DNA from: Catenibacillus scindens
Lineage (GTDB): Bacteria; Bacillota; Clostridia; Lachnospirales; Lachnospiraceae
DNA length: 64,000 nucleotides
NCBI RefSeq assembly: GCF_014202115.1
Contig: NZ_JACHFW010000001.1
Span: forward strand, 558,001-622,000
Direction of reading: 5' to 3'
Positions 27,124 to 36,113 of this stretch are shown piece after piece; within the stretch, counting starts at the first letter, position 1, and every line of letters starts with the position of its first letter. The translations under genes and the position numbers were made by a program. Under the pieces are notes generated by a model. It had not been told where the DNA came from. It saw only the letters and a list, made by a program, of their open reading frames with translations, and did not search any database.

Positions 27124-28212
27124 TTAATACTCAAATGTCTCCATATATTTCATATATTTGACAACCATAAGAGCAATCTTAAATGTAATGGCATCTTCAA
27201 AAACTCTCAGATCCAGCCCTGTGCTTTTCTGGAGCTTATCCAAACGGTATACAAGGGTATTCCGGTGGATATAGAGCTGGCGGCTTGTCTCGGAAACATT
27301 GAGACTGTTCTCAAAAAATTTATTAATAGTTGTTAATGTCTCCTCATCAAAATCATCCGGGGACTTTCCATCAAAAATCTCGCGAATAAACATCTTGCAC
27401 AGAGGAATGGGAAGCTGATAGATCAGACGGCCAATCCCCAGGTTACTGTAAGCCACAACATTGCGCTCGCTGTAAAAGATCTTGCCCACATCCAGAGCCA
27501 TCTTTGCTTCCTTGTAGGAGCGGGAAACGTCTTTAATCTCATTGACTATGGTGCCAAGAGCCACACGCACATCGGGAAGATTTTCTCCCACAAGAATATC
27601 CCGAAGCCCTTTAGCCGACTTACACAGTTCCTCGTAGGACTCTGAGGGAGCCACTTCCTTGACAAGAATCACGCTCTTCTCATCCACTGCAGTAATAAAA
27701 TCTTTAGTCTTACTGGAATAAATGGCCCGCACCGTCTCCAAAGCGTTCTGATCTCTGTCCATGTTGGTCTCTATAATAAATACAATGCGCCGGGCGTCCG
27801 TATCAATATGGAGCTTTTTGGAGCGATTGTAAATATCCACAAGGAGCAGGTTGTCCAGCAAAAGGTTTTTAATAAAGTTGTCTTTATCAAACCGCTCTTT
27901 ATAAGCCACAAGAAGATTCTGAGTCTGGAAAGAGGCGATCTTTCCAACCATATAAACATCCTCGCTGTCTCCCCTGGCCAGAATCACAAATTCCAACTGA
28001 TGTTCATCAAAAACCTTAAAAAACTGTATCCCCTGTAATACCTGGCTGTCCGCCGGTGAATTAACAAAATCCAGCACTGCCTTGGCGTAATCCTGGGCAT
28101 TATCAAAGGTTGACGCCAGAGTGTTGCCCTCTGTGTCCATCACACACAAATCGACACGTGTAATTGTCTTCAAACCTTCCATCGTGTTTTGAAGAATCTG
28201 ATTTGATATCAT
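27124..28212 (-). CDS. PucR/CdaR-family transcriptional regulator
   Basis: The 362-residue protein has a sensory N-terminal domain (about 1-120) resembling the sugar-diacid-recognition or GAF-like part of CdaR-type regulators. A central GGDEF-like connector follows. A C-terminal PucR helix-turn-helix ends the protein (about 305-350: NVSETSRQLYIHRNTLVYRL). Such proteins activate genes for carbohydrate or nucleobase use. Its position directly upstream of ftsEX, with about 16 bp between this stop and the ftsE start, is notable, and its ligand cannot be guessed. GGGGAGA precedes the ATG. The leader holds a hairpin (AGCCGGAA/TTCCGGCT). Confidence 0.85.
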   Translation of the reverse strand: MISNQILQNTMEGLKTITRVDLCVMDTEGNTLASTFDNAQDYAKAVLDFVNSPADSQVLQGIQFFKVFDEHQLEFVILARGDSEDVYMVGKIASFQTQNLLVAYKERFDKDNFIKNLLLDNLLLVDIYNRSKKLHIDTDARRIVFIIETNMDRDQNALETVRAIYSSKTKDFITAVDEKSVILVKEVAPSESYEELCKSAKGLRDILVGENLPDVRVALGTIVNEIKDVSRSYKEAKMALDVGKIFYSERNVVAYSNLGIGRLIYQLPIPLCKMFIREIFDGKSPDDFDEETLTTINKFFENSLNVSETSRQLYIHRNTLVYRLDKLQKSTGLDLRVFEDAITFKIALMVVKYMKYMETFEY

Positions 28213-28638
28213 ATTTTTCTCCCCTATTCATATATGTTTTATTACACGACCCATAAGCCGGAATGCGCCGGAAAACCACACATCCCCACTTCCGGCTGCA
28301 CTCTATCTATATATTAATGCAATAACCACAAAAAATAAAGAGGAATTTGTATTTTTTTTCATGGAACGGTTTATTTCTTTACATTTCTGTTACATAATAA
28401 TTGCATTTCTATGATTTGTCAAGATGTAAGCCTTGATTTTGTATAATTTCATTGTAAAAAAGTTGTGAATTTTGCCCATGACTTCCTTGTCTTCTCTGAC
28501 AATTTAAGGTACACTGTTTTCATGTGATAGTCATCCGTCAGGGAAGGGTAACGCCACAGCAAATGTCATAATAAAAAGAATTATGAGGTTTGCTATAATT
28601 TAACTTCAACATCATCTTGATGAAAGGAACAATAACTT
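28213..28638. other. Divergent intergenic region regulator / SDR
   Basis: This 426-bp AT-rich gap has no gene. An 8-bp perfect inverted repeat, AGCCGGAA (28256-28263) and TTCCGGCT (28290-28297), lies in the probable leader of the PucR-like gene. An extended -10 promoter for the SDR is at its right end. I see nothing else that I can name. Confidence 0.55.
28591..28599 (+). promoter_or_regulatory. Extended -10 promoter of the SDR gene
   Basis: TGCTATAAT (extended -10, TATAAT at 28594-28599) lies about 40 bp upstream of the ATG. No good -35 box is visible. Confidence 0.55.
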
Positions 28639-29430
28639 ATGTCAACTATAGAGAACACAAAAAAAACGGTCCTCATCACCGGCTCAAGCCGGGGAATCGG
28701 ACAGGCCGCCGCTCTGCGCTTTGCCCGTGATGCCGGGCAGACCCACAGCGTTAAAAACAGCGCTGGGGCCCGGCCACAGTGGAATATTGTTATCAACAGC
28801 AGCCACAGCCCGGAGGCTCTGGAAGATACCGCCAGCCAGATCCGGGCTCTAAACGTCCCGTGCCTGGCTCTGACCGGGGATGTAGGAAACTATAATTTCT
28901 GCGCTTCTATGTTTGAGGAGATCCGGAAAAATTTCGGCGATGTTGATGTTTTAGTCAACAACGCCGGGGCCGCCCACATCGGCCTTTTTACCGACATGAA
29001 TCCGGACCAGTGGAAGCGGCTTTTGCAGACCGATCTTCTGTCTGTGCTAAACTGCTGCCACCTGGCCATTCCTGCCATGGTTCGCCGCCATCAGGGCAAG
29101 ATCATTAACATTTCTTCGGTATGGGGAAGCGTGGGGGCCTCCTGCGAGGCAGTCTACTCCGCCGCAAAAGGCGGCGTCAACGCCTTTACAAAAGCCCTGG
29201 CCAAAGAACTCGGACCAAGCAGTATTCAAGTTAACGCCATCGCCTGTGGTCTGATTCAAACCCATATGAACAGCACCCTCTCTCCCAAGGAACAGCAGGA
29301 TATTATTGACGAAATTCCTGCCTGCCGCATGGGCCGCCCTGAGGAGGTGGCGGAACTTATCTTCGCTCTGGCCACAGGCCATGACTATCTTACCGGCCAG
29401 ATTATTACTTTAGACGGGGGATGGATATGA
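28639..29430 (+). CDS. Short-chain dehydrogenase/reductase (FabG-like)
   Basis: The 263-residue protein has the classical SDR features. The cofactor loop is TGSSRGIG (14-21), followed by NNAG (107-110), Ser160, and the YxxxK motif as Tyr173 and Lys177. The Arg in the loop favours NADPH. An insertion of about 15 residues after the first helix (Gln-Thr-His-Ser-Val-Lys region) is unusual compared with FabG. The family reduces ketones, often 3-oxoacyl-ACP, but no fatty-acid genes are adjacent, so the substrate is open. It is a single gene between a divergent regulator and a convergent ABC operon. Confidence 0.9.
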   Translation: MSTIENTKKTVLITGSSRGIGQAAALRFARDAGQTHSVKNSAGARPQWNIVINSSHSPEALEDTASQIRALNVPCLALTGDVGNYNFCASMFEEIRKNFGDVDVLVNNAGAAHIGLFTDMNPDQWKRLLQTDLLSVLNCCHLAIPAMVRRHQGKIINISSVWGSVGASCEAVYSAAKGGVNAFTKALAKELGPSSIQVNAIACGLIQTHMNSTLSPKEQQDIIDEIPACRMGRPEEVAELIFALATGHDYLTGQIITLDGGWI

Positions 29431-29434
29431 AATC

Positions 29435-32092
29435 CTATTCCGTTCTCAGTCCATCCAGTATATTCTCCCGGCGCGCCTTGCTGAATGAGTAGGCCATGGC
29501 AAGGAGAACAACGCCAAAGAGAGCTGCGATCGCACCGATATAGTAAGGCAGAGGCAAGAAAAATCCAAAAGAAAACGTGCCTCTCATCATCTCAAACTCT
29601 GCCAAGATCAGAAGGATACTCAGGGGAATGCCGTATATCAGCGTCTTTATCCCGTAGAGCAGGCTCTCAAACACAAGCATCCGGTTAAAGGCTTTCGAGT
29701 CCATGCCCACAGATTTCAGCATGGCAAACTCCCGCCGCCTCAGATCAATGCTGGTGGATATAGTATTTAAAATATTGGCGATACAGATCAGCGTCATGAG
29801 GGCAATAAAGCCGTAGCAGAACACCTGCATGACAAAGGCCAGAGACCGGTCGCTCTGCTCTGTCTCCCACACTGAATAGTAATCAATAAAAATACCTCTA
29901 TGCTCGTCATAAACCTGGGATACGGCCTCAGACAGCTCTTTGGGATCTGAAGATGACATATAGACAAATGCGGTATTGCTTCCGCCGATATTATATTTAT
30001 AGTTCTGAGACTGCTTTAGCATATCTGTAACACACTGATCCAGTGTGATCACATAAAAATCAGTGAATGGTCTGAACCGCTGTGCAATCCCCATCGGTAC
30101 CTGGTCTGTCACTGCCGCCACCGTCATCTGTGTAAAATCACTAATAGGATGACTGTTGCCGTCAACATCATATCCAAACAATGTCATTCCAAAAGTGTCA
30201 CCGGAAGCCACGTCCGCCACTTCCATCTGAGCCCACTGATAACTGTCGGTCACCACATTATACTGATTCAGAAAAATTACTGGTATCTGGCCATTTTCAA
30301 GACTTTCATCAAAAGTGTCCATCACCGATGCGTCCAGTTCCGCCGACGCCACATATTTCTCCAGTTCTTCTCTGGGCATACCGATAAACTGTACGCCGTA
30401 ATCCTCCCATTGAAAATCCATAGTAATATTCCGGTAATCCTGTGTAATAATTTTCTGGCTGTCTGCCTCTTTAAAATAGAGTGACAGGTAATTGCGCACA
30501 ATAATATTGTAATCATCCACCTGGTCCAGAGAAGTACACAAAGACGCCTGCTCAATCCGATCCGGGTTCATGGTTACATACACATCGTAACTACTTGTAT
30601 TGTCACTGACATCCATAGCTCTCTGGATCATGGACGCATATCCCGCCACTCCCAGAAACAGTGTAAAACTCAACACAAGAGAAACAACCGTGATCCTGTA
30701 ACCCTTTTTATTTCTTTTCATATTTTTGACAGCCAGATCCCCCTCAAAACGAAATAAAAACCGGGTCAGCCGGGAGGTCTTGACTTTCCGCCGGGTCAGC
30801 TTAATATCCTTGTTCTGGCGGATCGTATCTATAGGCGAAATTCTGGAAGCACGGGCCGCAGGAATCCAGGAGGATATAAAAATTGTGAGAACCGCCAGCC
30901 CTGCGGCGGCAGCCACAATATCCGGACGAATCACACAGCGGATTGCCAGATTGGAGTCCATAACCATAGAAACCATGGGGGAAATGCACCGGAAAGTGAT
31001 TGTCATTCCGCCGAAACCGGCCACAAGGCCCAGGGGAATGCTGATCCCGCCGATGACTGCCCCTTCAAAAAATACAGACCGCCGCTTCTGGGCTTTTGTT
31101 GCGCCAACACTGGAAAGCATACCAAGCTGCCGGCTCCGCTCCGACAAAGATATGGCGAAAGCATTGTAGATCAGCAACACGGAACCCACCACAATAAGGA
31201 CGATAAGAAAGCCTGCAAACACATAAAGGAAGTCGTTCATATGATCATTTGGTGTTACTCCGTAGTAACGGAGAAGGTCGTCATGCATACGGAAGTTTTC
31301 GCAGCCGGTAAGTTCAGAGATCTGTCTGCCCCGCTCATAAATATTTCTGTCTACATGGTCGAAAATTACTCTAGCGGAAAGTTTTTTCTCCGCCGGCCAT
31401 GTATCCAGGTCAAGAAAAGTCACCGCGTTATACCCGGCAGACCAGGTGTAATCGGTGCTTCCCACATTGACAAAACCTACCACCGTGTATGTGACTTCCA
31501 GATCATCAGAGACAAAACGCTCTCCCCCGGAATCGGGATATTGCTGGTTATTCACATACCCCCAGTCCTGACCAAGGATCTGTGTCGTTCCATCCATCTC
31601 CATCTCCCGGTGGCCAATATCCAGGGTAATCTCATCCCCAATGGCATAAATATCGCCCATATCTGCAAGAAGCTGGTTGGAAATCGCAATTTCACCGGGG
31701 GCCTCAGGAAGCCTGCCCTGGGACACTTTTAGCCCCATATCTTCCATAGCTCCGGCGTCTGCCGCCTCTATATAGAGGTACTGTTTATTCATGTCCCGCA
31801 TATTTTCTTCCGGCAAAGGGCTGTATCCCAGTTCTGTCCGCAGCATAACTGCTGAAATATCCGACTGAGCGTAAAGCTGATCCAATCCTTCCTGGTCAAT
31901 GCCGTCATACTCTGCCATCCATGCGCCTCCGTTTTCTATTTCCCGACGGAGAAATAAATCTAAAAACGATCCTATGGATGTCAGCACGGCAGTGATCATG
32001 GCCACAGAAATAATGACCCCAAACATAGTCACGAGAGTTCGTTTTTTATTCTTTTTCATATACCGCCATGTGACTTTGGATACAATACTCAT
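29435..32092 (-). CDS. FtsX-like ABC transporter permease (MacB/LolC type)
   Basis: This 885-residue membrane protein has two FtsX-type permease modules. The first has an N-terminal helix, a large extracellular domain and three helices (about 290-440). The second has a helix near 480, another extracellular domain and three C-terminal helices (about 740-870). Such permeases pair with a Lol/MacB-type ATPase for export of lipids or peptides, or for antimicrobial-peptide sensing and resistance. The start overlaps the ATPase stop by 4 bp (ATGA), so the two form one transporter. No two-component system is adjacent, which argues against a classic BceAB module. Confidence 0.9.
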   Translation of the reverse strand: MSIVSKVTWRYMKKNKKRTLVTMFGVIISVAMITAVLTSIGSFLDLFLRREIENGGAWMAEYDGIDQEGLDQLYAQSDISAVMLRTELGYSPLPEENMRDMNKQYLYIEAADAGAMEDMGLKVSQGRLPEAPGEIAISNQLLADMGDIYAIGDEITLDIGHREMEMDGTTQILGQDWGYVNNQQYPDSGGERFVSDDLEVTYTVVGFVNVGSTDYTWSAGYNAVTFLDLDTWPAEKKLSARVIFDHVDRNIYERGRQISELTGCENFRMHDDLLRYYGVTPNDHMNDFLYVFAGFLIVLIVVGSVLLIYNAFAISLSERSRQLGMLSSVGATKAQKRRSVFFEGAVIGGISIPLGLVAGFGGMTITFRCISPMVSMVMDSNLAIRCVIRPDIVAAAAGLAVLTIFISSWIPAARASRISPIDTIRQNKDIKLTRRKVKTSRLTRFLFRFEGDLAVKNMKRNKKGYRITVVSLVLSFTLFLGVAGYASMIQRAMDVSDNTSSYDVYVTMNPDRIEQASLCTSLDQVDDYNIIVRNYLSLYFKEADSQKIITQDYRNITMDFQWEDYGVQFIGMPREELEKYVASAELDASVMDTFDESLENGQIPVIFLNQYNVVTDSYQWAQMEVADVASGDTFGMTLFGYDVDGNSHPISDFTQMTVAAVTDQVPMGIAQRFRPFTDFYVITLDQCVTDMLKQSQNYKYNIGGSNTAFVYMSSSDPKELSEAVSQVYDEHRGIFIDYYSVWETEQSDRSLAFVMQVFCYGFIALMTLICIANILNTISTSIDLRRREFAMLKSVGMDSKAFNRMLVFESLLYGIKTLIYGIPLSILLILAEFEMMRGTFSFGFFLPLPYYIGAIAALFGVVLLAMAYSFSKARRENILDGLRTE

Positions 32093-32808
32093 GGTGTCAC
32101 CTCCGGCATATACTCCCTGTGGGACGGCTGGCGCAACACCTCATCCCTGGTAATCCGGCCATCCTCAATATTAATAATGCGGTCCGCCTGAAGAGCGATA
32201 CTCTCGTCATGGGTAATAACGATCAATGTCTGGCGGTAGCGCCGGTTGGAATATTTCAGCAACTCCACAATTTCTCTGCTGTTTTTCCGGTCCAGATTGC
32301 CCGTAGGCTCGTCGGCCAGGACAAGGGCCGGATGGGTCATTAAAGCCCGTCCGATGGACACCCTCTGCTGCTGCCCTCCGGAGAGCTGGTTTGGCAAATG
32401 ATGAAGCCGGGAACCCAGCCCCAGAGTTTTCACAAGCTCCTTCACATAGTCCTGATCCGGTTTCTGCCCGTCCAAAAGCAGGGGAAGCGTCATATTTTCC
32501 AGCACATCCAGCACCGGAATAAGATTGTAAAACTGATAGATCAGGCCGATCTGCCGGCGCCGGAAAATCGCCAGCTTTGTCTCATTAAGTTTATAAATGT
32601 CTGTCCCTTCAATTGTCACATTTCCTCCGGTGGGCGCATCCACGCCGCCGATAATGTGGAGCAGGGTGGATTTTCCCGATCCTGAAGGCCCGGTAATCGC
32701 TACAAACTCGCCTTTTTCTACAGTAAAACTGACGTCATCCAAAGCCTTTACCGCGTTCTCCCCTTTTCCATAAATTTTTGTCAAATGACTGACTTCCAGA
32801 ATATTCAT
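32089..32808 (-). CDS. ABC transporter ATP-binding protein (MacB/LolD type)
   Basis: Started at ATG 32808 (GAGGAC upstream), the protein has 239 residues. Walker A is GPSGSGKS (40-47), the Q-loop is in YQFYNLIPVL, the signature is LSGGQQQRVS and Walker B is LVLADEPTGNLD. A longer in-frame N terminus has no SD and runs into a palindromic repeat. It energises the permease encoded next to it. Substrate specificity cannot be read from the ATPase. Confidence 0.94.
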   Translation of the reverse strand: MNILEVSHLTKIYGKGENAVKALDDVSFTVEKGEFVAITGPSGSGKSTLLHIIGGVDAPTGGNVTIEGTDIYKLNETKLAIFRRRQIGLIYQFYNLIPVLDVLENMTLPLLLDGQKPDQDYVKELVKTLGLGSRLHHLPNQLSGGQQQRVSIGRALMTHPALVLADEPTGNLDRKNSREIVELLKYSNRRYRQTLIVITHDESIALQADRIINIEDGRITRDEVLRQPSHREYMPEVTP

Positions 32809-32848
32809 AATGTCCTCTCGCTTTCTTTTTTCCTTTTGACAAACATAG

Positions 32849-33015
32849 TATGAGACAAGCGGCAAAAGGTCATGCGGGCTGCGCTTGCACAGGCAAGCAT
32901 GACCTTGTGACGCGCAAAACACCGAAAAGCAGCCATTTTTCGCAGAAAAATGAGCGGATTTGAGGTGTTTTTAGGATTGCGGGAGTACGAAGTGCGGAGC
33001 AATCCGTGTCTCATA
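32849..33015. repeat. Palindromic intergenic repeat, TATGAGACA-ended type
   Basis: A 167-bp element is bounded by TATGAGACA and its exact reverse complement TGTCTCATA. It contains inner stems AAGGTCATGC/GCATGACCTT, AAAACACC/GGTGTTTT and CATTTTT/AAAAATG. The ends differ from the GTAACTGTTC family, so this is a second kind of palindromic insertion, upstream of the ABC operon. Confidence 0.75.
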
Positions 33016-33061
33016 TCCATTTGTCGGGCAACTCATAGTATATCCCTGGGGAATGACCCGG

Positions 33062-33087
33062 CGGTGACAAAAAAAGTGACAATTCTG
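33062..33087 (-). terminator. Probable terminator of the MATE gene
   Basis: On the minus strand TGACA-GAAT-TGTCA forms a small hairpin followed by seven T residues, immediately after the stop codon. Confidence 0.55.
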
Positions 33088-34443
33088 TCATTTTTCTAAT
33101 TTTCCAAAAAACCGGGATAAAACAAGAACAGCGGCCGCCGCCAAAACAATTTCTGCTGTCATCTGAGCATAGGCAAGCCCGTACAGAGGGAACAGCCAGT
33201 TTAAAATACACAGAGCCGGGATTTCCAGAACAATTTTTCTTAAAACAGCAAAAATAAGGGCTTCCTTTCCCATACCGACAGCCTGAAATACTCCTACAGC
33301 AAGAAAATCAATACACAAAAAAGGTAATCCCAGGCAAAATCCCCGCAAAAACCGGGTGCCAAAATCAACGATGGACGGATTATCCATAAACAGCCCCACT
33401 ACAAAATGCGCGCCGACAAAATAAATAAGTGCCATAAGGATAATAAAAATAAGCGCTGCCTTATAGGCAAATACAACTGTTTTTTTCATCCGTTTATGAT
33501 TGCCGCTGGCATAATTGTAGCTGATCAGAGGCATAATACCCTGAGACATTCCCATGGAAATATTCATGGGAACCATATTGACTTTATAAGTAATCCCCAT
33601 AGCGGCCACCGCGTCAGCGCCAAAAGAGGAAGTAAAATTATTTAAAACAGTCATTCCGGTCACGTTAAGAAGGTTCTGAATAGATGCGGGAATTCCCACG
33701 CCAAAAACTCCAAGGACAATTTTTTTCCGGATAGAGAACATGGCCGGACGTATACACACATAAGTATGCCCCCGCTTCACATAAAGAAGAACAAAGAAGT
33801 AAATACATGCCACGCAGTTGGATAAAAAAGTGGCAAGTCCAGCTCCTGCGGCGCCCATATGAAGCCCCCAGGGGAGAATAAATACAGGGTCAAGAAGCAT
33901 ATTCAAAAAGCATCCGCTCATCGTTCCGATACTTGCATGCATAGCTGCCCCCTCCGATCGGACAAGATAAGCCATTACAACATTTAAAATAGCCGGAGCA
34001 GCGCCACAGGTCACTGTCCAGAACATATAAGCTTCCGTAGCCTGGACGGTTGTGGCATCCGCACCGAGTAGAGATAACAGCGGGCCGCTAAACAGGGTGC
34101 AAAGCAGTGAAAAAACAATACCACAGATAATGGAACAGTAAAACCCGAAGGCAGAACTCCGATAAACCGTTTCATAATCTTTCCTTCCCAGAGCCCGACT
34201 CATCATACTTGAAGTACCTACGCCAAAAAGATTGTTCACCGCATTAAATGCCAAAAGAACCGGCGCCGCAAGGGCAACTCCCGCGTTTTGTACCGGGTCA
34301 TTAAGCATGCCCACAAAAAATGTATCCGCCAGATTATAAAGAACCATCACCAACGAACTTAATATAGTAGGTATGGCTAGTTTAGTAACTGCCCGGATAA
34401 TAGGCACTTTTTCAAACAACTCTATTTTTTTCTCATCTTCCAT
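33088..34443 (-). CDS. MATE-family efflux transporter
   Basis: The 451-residue protein starts at ATG 34443 behind AGGAGG; upstream in-frame codons have no SD. It has about 12 hydrophobic helices in two homologous halves, with the MATE-type motifs LADTFFVG near the first helix and NASG-like KVNMVPMNISMG in the second half. MATE pumps export cationic drugs, dyes or metabolites using Na+ or H+ gradients. It stands between its own terminator and that of metK, so it is likely monocistronic. The substrate is unknown. Confidence 0.92.
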   Translation of the reverse strand: MEDEKKIELFEKVPIIRAVTKLAIPTILSSLVMVLYNLADTFFVGMLNDPVQNAGVALAAPVLLAFNAVNNLFGVGTSSMMSRALGRKDYETVYRSSAFGFYCSIICGIVFSLLCTLFSGPLLSLLGADATTVQATEAYMFWTVTCGAAPAILNVVMAYLVRSEGAAMHASIGTMSGCFLNMLLDPVFILPWGLHMGAAGAGLATFLSNCVACIYFFVLLYVKRGHTYVCIRPAMFSIRKKIVLGVFGVGIPASIQNLLNVTGMTVLNNFTSSFGADAVAAMGITYKVNMVPMNISMGMSQGIMPLISYNYASGNHKRMKKTVVFAYKAALIFIILMALIYFVGAHFVVGLFMDNPSIVDFGTRFLRGFCLGLPFLCIDFLAVGVFQAVGMGKEALIFAVLRKIVLEIPALCILNWLFPLYGLAYAQMTAEIVLAAAAVLVLSRFFGKLEK

Positions 34444-34502
34444 TATCTCTCTCCTCCTATTTCCCTCCATACACCTTTTCAATATCTCTGTTTTTGACAG
34501 CA

Positions 34503-34531
34503 AAGCCCGGCCGAAATATACGGCCGGGCTT
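34503..34531 (-). terminator. metK terminator
   Basis: AAGCCCGGCCG and CGGCCGGGCTT form a perfect 11-bp GC-rich stem. On the minus strand it is followed by TTGCTGT, a weak T-tract. It lies about 90 bp after the metK stop. Confidence 0.75.
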
Positions 34532-34609
34532 ACAATCATATTCATACGTTTTTGAATCTTAATGCAAAGACTTTTCGGTCTGCAAGCAGCCTGCCCATTC
34601 CTGCTGGCT

Positions 34610-34619
34610 GAACTGTTAC
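34610..34619 (-). repeat. Half-copy of the palindromic repeat end
   Basis: GGCTGAACTGTTAC ends at 34618, abutting the metK stop, and matches the right-hand end of the copies at 25483 and 49791. No full partner arm is seen upstream. It may be a truncated copy. Confidence 0.45.
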
Positions 34620-35807
34620 TTATAAATAGCTTTTAAGAAGCTCTACTTTGTCCAGCTTTTCCCACGGCAGATCCAGATCATTGCGGCCAAAGTGACCGTA
34701 AGCTGCAGTCTGTTTGTAGATAGGACGTCTTAAATCCAGCATTTTGATAATACCAGCCGGGCGGAGGTCAAAGTTTTCACGGATGATCTCAACAATCTTT
34801 TCATTTGAAAGTTTGCCTGTGCCAAAAGTATCTACCATGATAGATGTGGGGTGAGCCACACCGATAGCATAGGAGAGCTGGATCTCGCATTTGTCAGCGA
34901 TACCTGCGGCTACAATATTTTTAGCCACATATCTTGCAGCGTAAGCTGCGGAGCGGTCTACCTTTGTGCAGTCTTTTCCGGAGAATGCGCCGCCGCCGTG
35001 ACGGGCATAGCCGCCATAGGTATCTACAATGATCTTACGGCCTGTGAGACCGCTGTCGCCGTGAGGTCCGCCGATAACGAAACGGCCTGTAGGGTTGATA
35101 AAGAATTTTGTTTCTCCGTCAACCATATCTTTCGGAAGGATCACGTCAAATACATGTTTCTTAATATCCTCATGAATCTGTTCCTGAGTTACATTTTCAT
35201 CATGCTGTGTGGATAATACGACAGCATCCAGACGGAAAGGCTTTCCGTCCTCATTATATTCAACGGTCACCTGTGTCTTGCCGTCGGGACGAAGGTAAGG
35301 CAGTGTACCGTCTTTTCTGACTTTTGTAAGCTGACGGGCCAATTTGTGTGCCAGGGCAATGGGATAAGGCATATACTCTTCAGTTTCGTTGGTTGCGTAA
35401 CCAAACATCATACCCTGATCGCCGGCGCCGATGGCGTCAATCTCCTCGTCAGACATTTTGTTTTCCTTTGCCTCCAGAGCTTTATCCACGCCCATGGCAA
35501 TATCTGCGGACTGCTCGTCAATAACGGTCATAACGCCGCAGGTTTCCGCATCGAAGCCGAATTTTGCCCGTGTATAGCCAATCTCAGCGATAGTGTCGCG
35601 CACAATCTTCTGGATATCCACATAGGCATTAGTTGTGATCTCACCCATAACCATAACAAGACCTGTCGTGGTACATGTCTCGCAGGCCACACGGCTCATA
35701 GGATCCTGTTCCAGTAAAGCGTCCAGGATCGCGTCTGAGATCTGGTCGCACATTTTATCCGGATGTCCTTCGGTTACAGACTCGGAGGTAAATAGTAATT
35801 TTTCCAT
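34620..35807 (-). CDS. metK: S-adenosylmethionine synthetase
   Basis: The 395-residue protein is a normal-length MetK with the signatures SVTEGHPDK near the N terminus, [12 protein letters not shown] (about 117-128), [16 protein letters not shown] (about 258-275) and a conserved C terminus. It makes SAM from methionine and ATP. The leader carries an S-box riboswitch and an intrinsic terminator, so transcription should stop when SAM is abundant. Confidence 0.98.
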   Translation of the reverse strand: MEKLLFTSESVTEGHPDKMCDQISDAILDALLEQDPMSRVACETCTTTGLVMVMGEITTNAYVDIQKIVRDTIAEIGYTRAKFGFDAETCGVMTVIDEQSADIAMGVDKALEAKENKMSDEEIDAIGAGDQGMMFGYATNETEEYMPYPIALAHKLARQLTKVRKDGTLPYLRPDGKTQVTVEYNEDGKPFRLDAVVLSTQHDENVTQEQIHEDIKKHVFDVILPKDMVDGETKFFINPTGRFVIGGPHGDSGLTGRKIIVDTYGGYARHGGGAFSGKDCTKVDRSAAYAARYVAKNIVAAGIADKCEIQLSYAIGVAHPTSIMVDTFGTGKLSNEKIVEIIRENFDLRPAGIIKMLDLRRPIYKQTAAYGHFGRNDLDLPWEKLDKVELLKSYL

Positions 35808-35820
35808 TGGTAAAATACTC

Positions 35821-35905
35821 CTTTCATAATGTGTAACTGTTTTGCCGCGAACAGGCTAATCCCTGCATTTCTTCCGGTAATCCGAAAAGCATAACAAAAC
35901 AGTCA
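35821..35905. repeat. Degenerate palindromic repeat in the metK leader
   Basis: GTAACTGTTTTG (from about 35828) and CAAAACAGTC (to about 35904) are inverted over roughly 75 bp with poor inner pairing. The ends resemble the GTAACTGTTC family. It lies between the riboswitch terminator and the metK start codon. Confidence 0.45.
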
Positions 35906-35920
35906 ATATTTTTATGTCAG

Positions 35921-35946
35921 AAAAAAGTCCGCTGTAAAGCGGACTT
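35921..35946 (-). terminator. Expression-platform terminator of the SAM riboswitch
   Basis: On the minus strand AAGTCCGC-TTTA-CAGCGGACTT forms a strong hairpin followed by six T residues, just downstream of the aptamer and upstream of metK. Confidence 0.88.
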
Positions 35947-35964
35947 GATTTCATCTTTTCAAAT

Positions 35965-36066
35965 CCTCTTATTGTTCGATTTCACTCGCTTGGGTAAGGC
36001 ACCTTCCATATTAGGGGTTGCCGCAATTTCGCAGATCCTTAGTCTCCATTGCTCTGAATAAGAGAG
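35965..36066 (-). ncRNA. SAM-I (S-box) riboswitch
   Basis: On the minus strand the P1 arms CTCTTATT (36064-36057) and AATAAGAGG (35973-35965) pair. Between them lie the conserved S-box blocks GGAGACTAAGGA, GCGGCAACC, GGAAGGTGCC and CGAGTGAAATCG-like P4 sequence. The elements are in S-box order, with the terminator and metK following. The GGAGACTAAG block departs slightly from the usual GGAGGGAC-type block, so it is a variant member. Confidence 0.9.
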
Positions 36067-36113
36067 TTTTTCTTGTAACTGATCAGCCACAAAATGGCCG
36101 CACAGCTACGCCT

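Noticed and set aside
29435-32808. BceAB-type bacitracin resistance module
   Set aside because: The permease has two FtsX modules but no two-component system is adjacent; only a general MacB/Lol-type exporter is supported.
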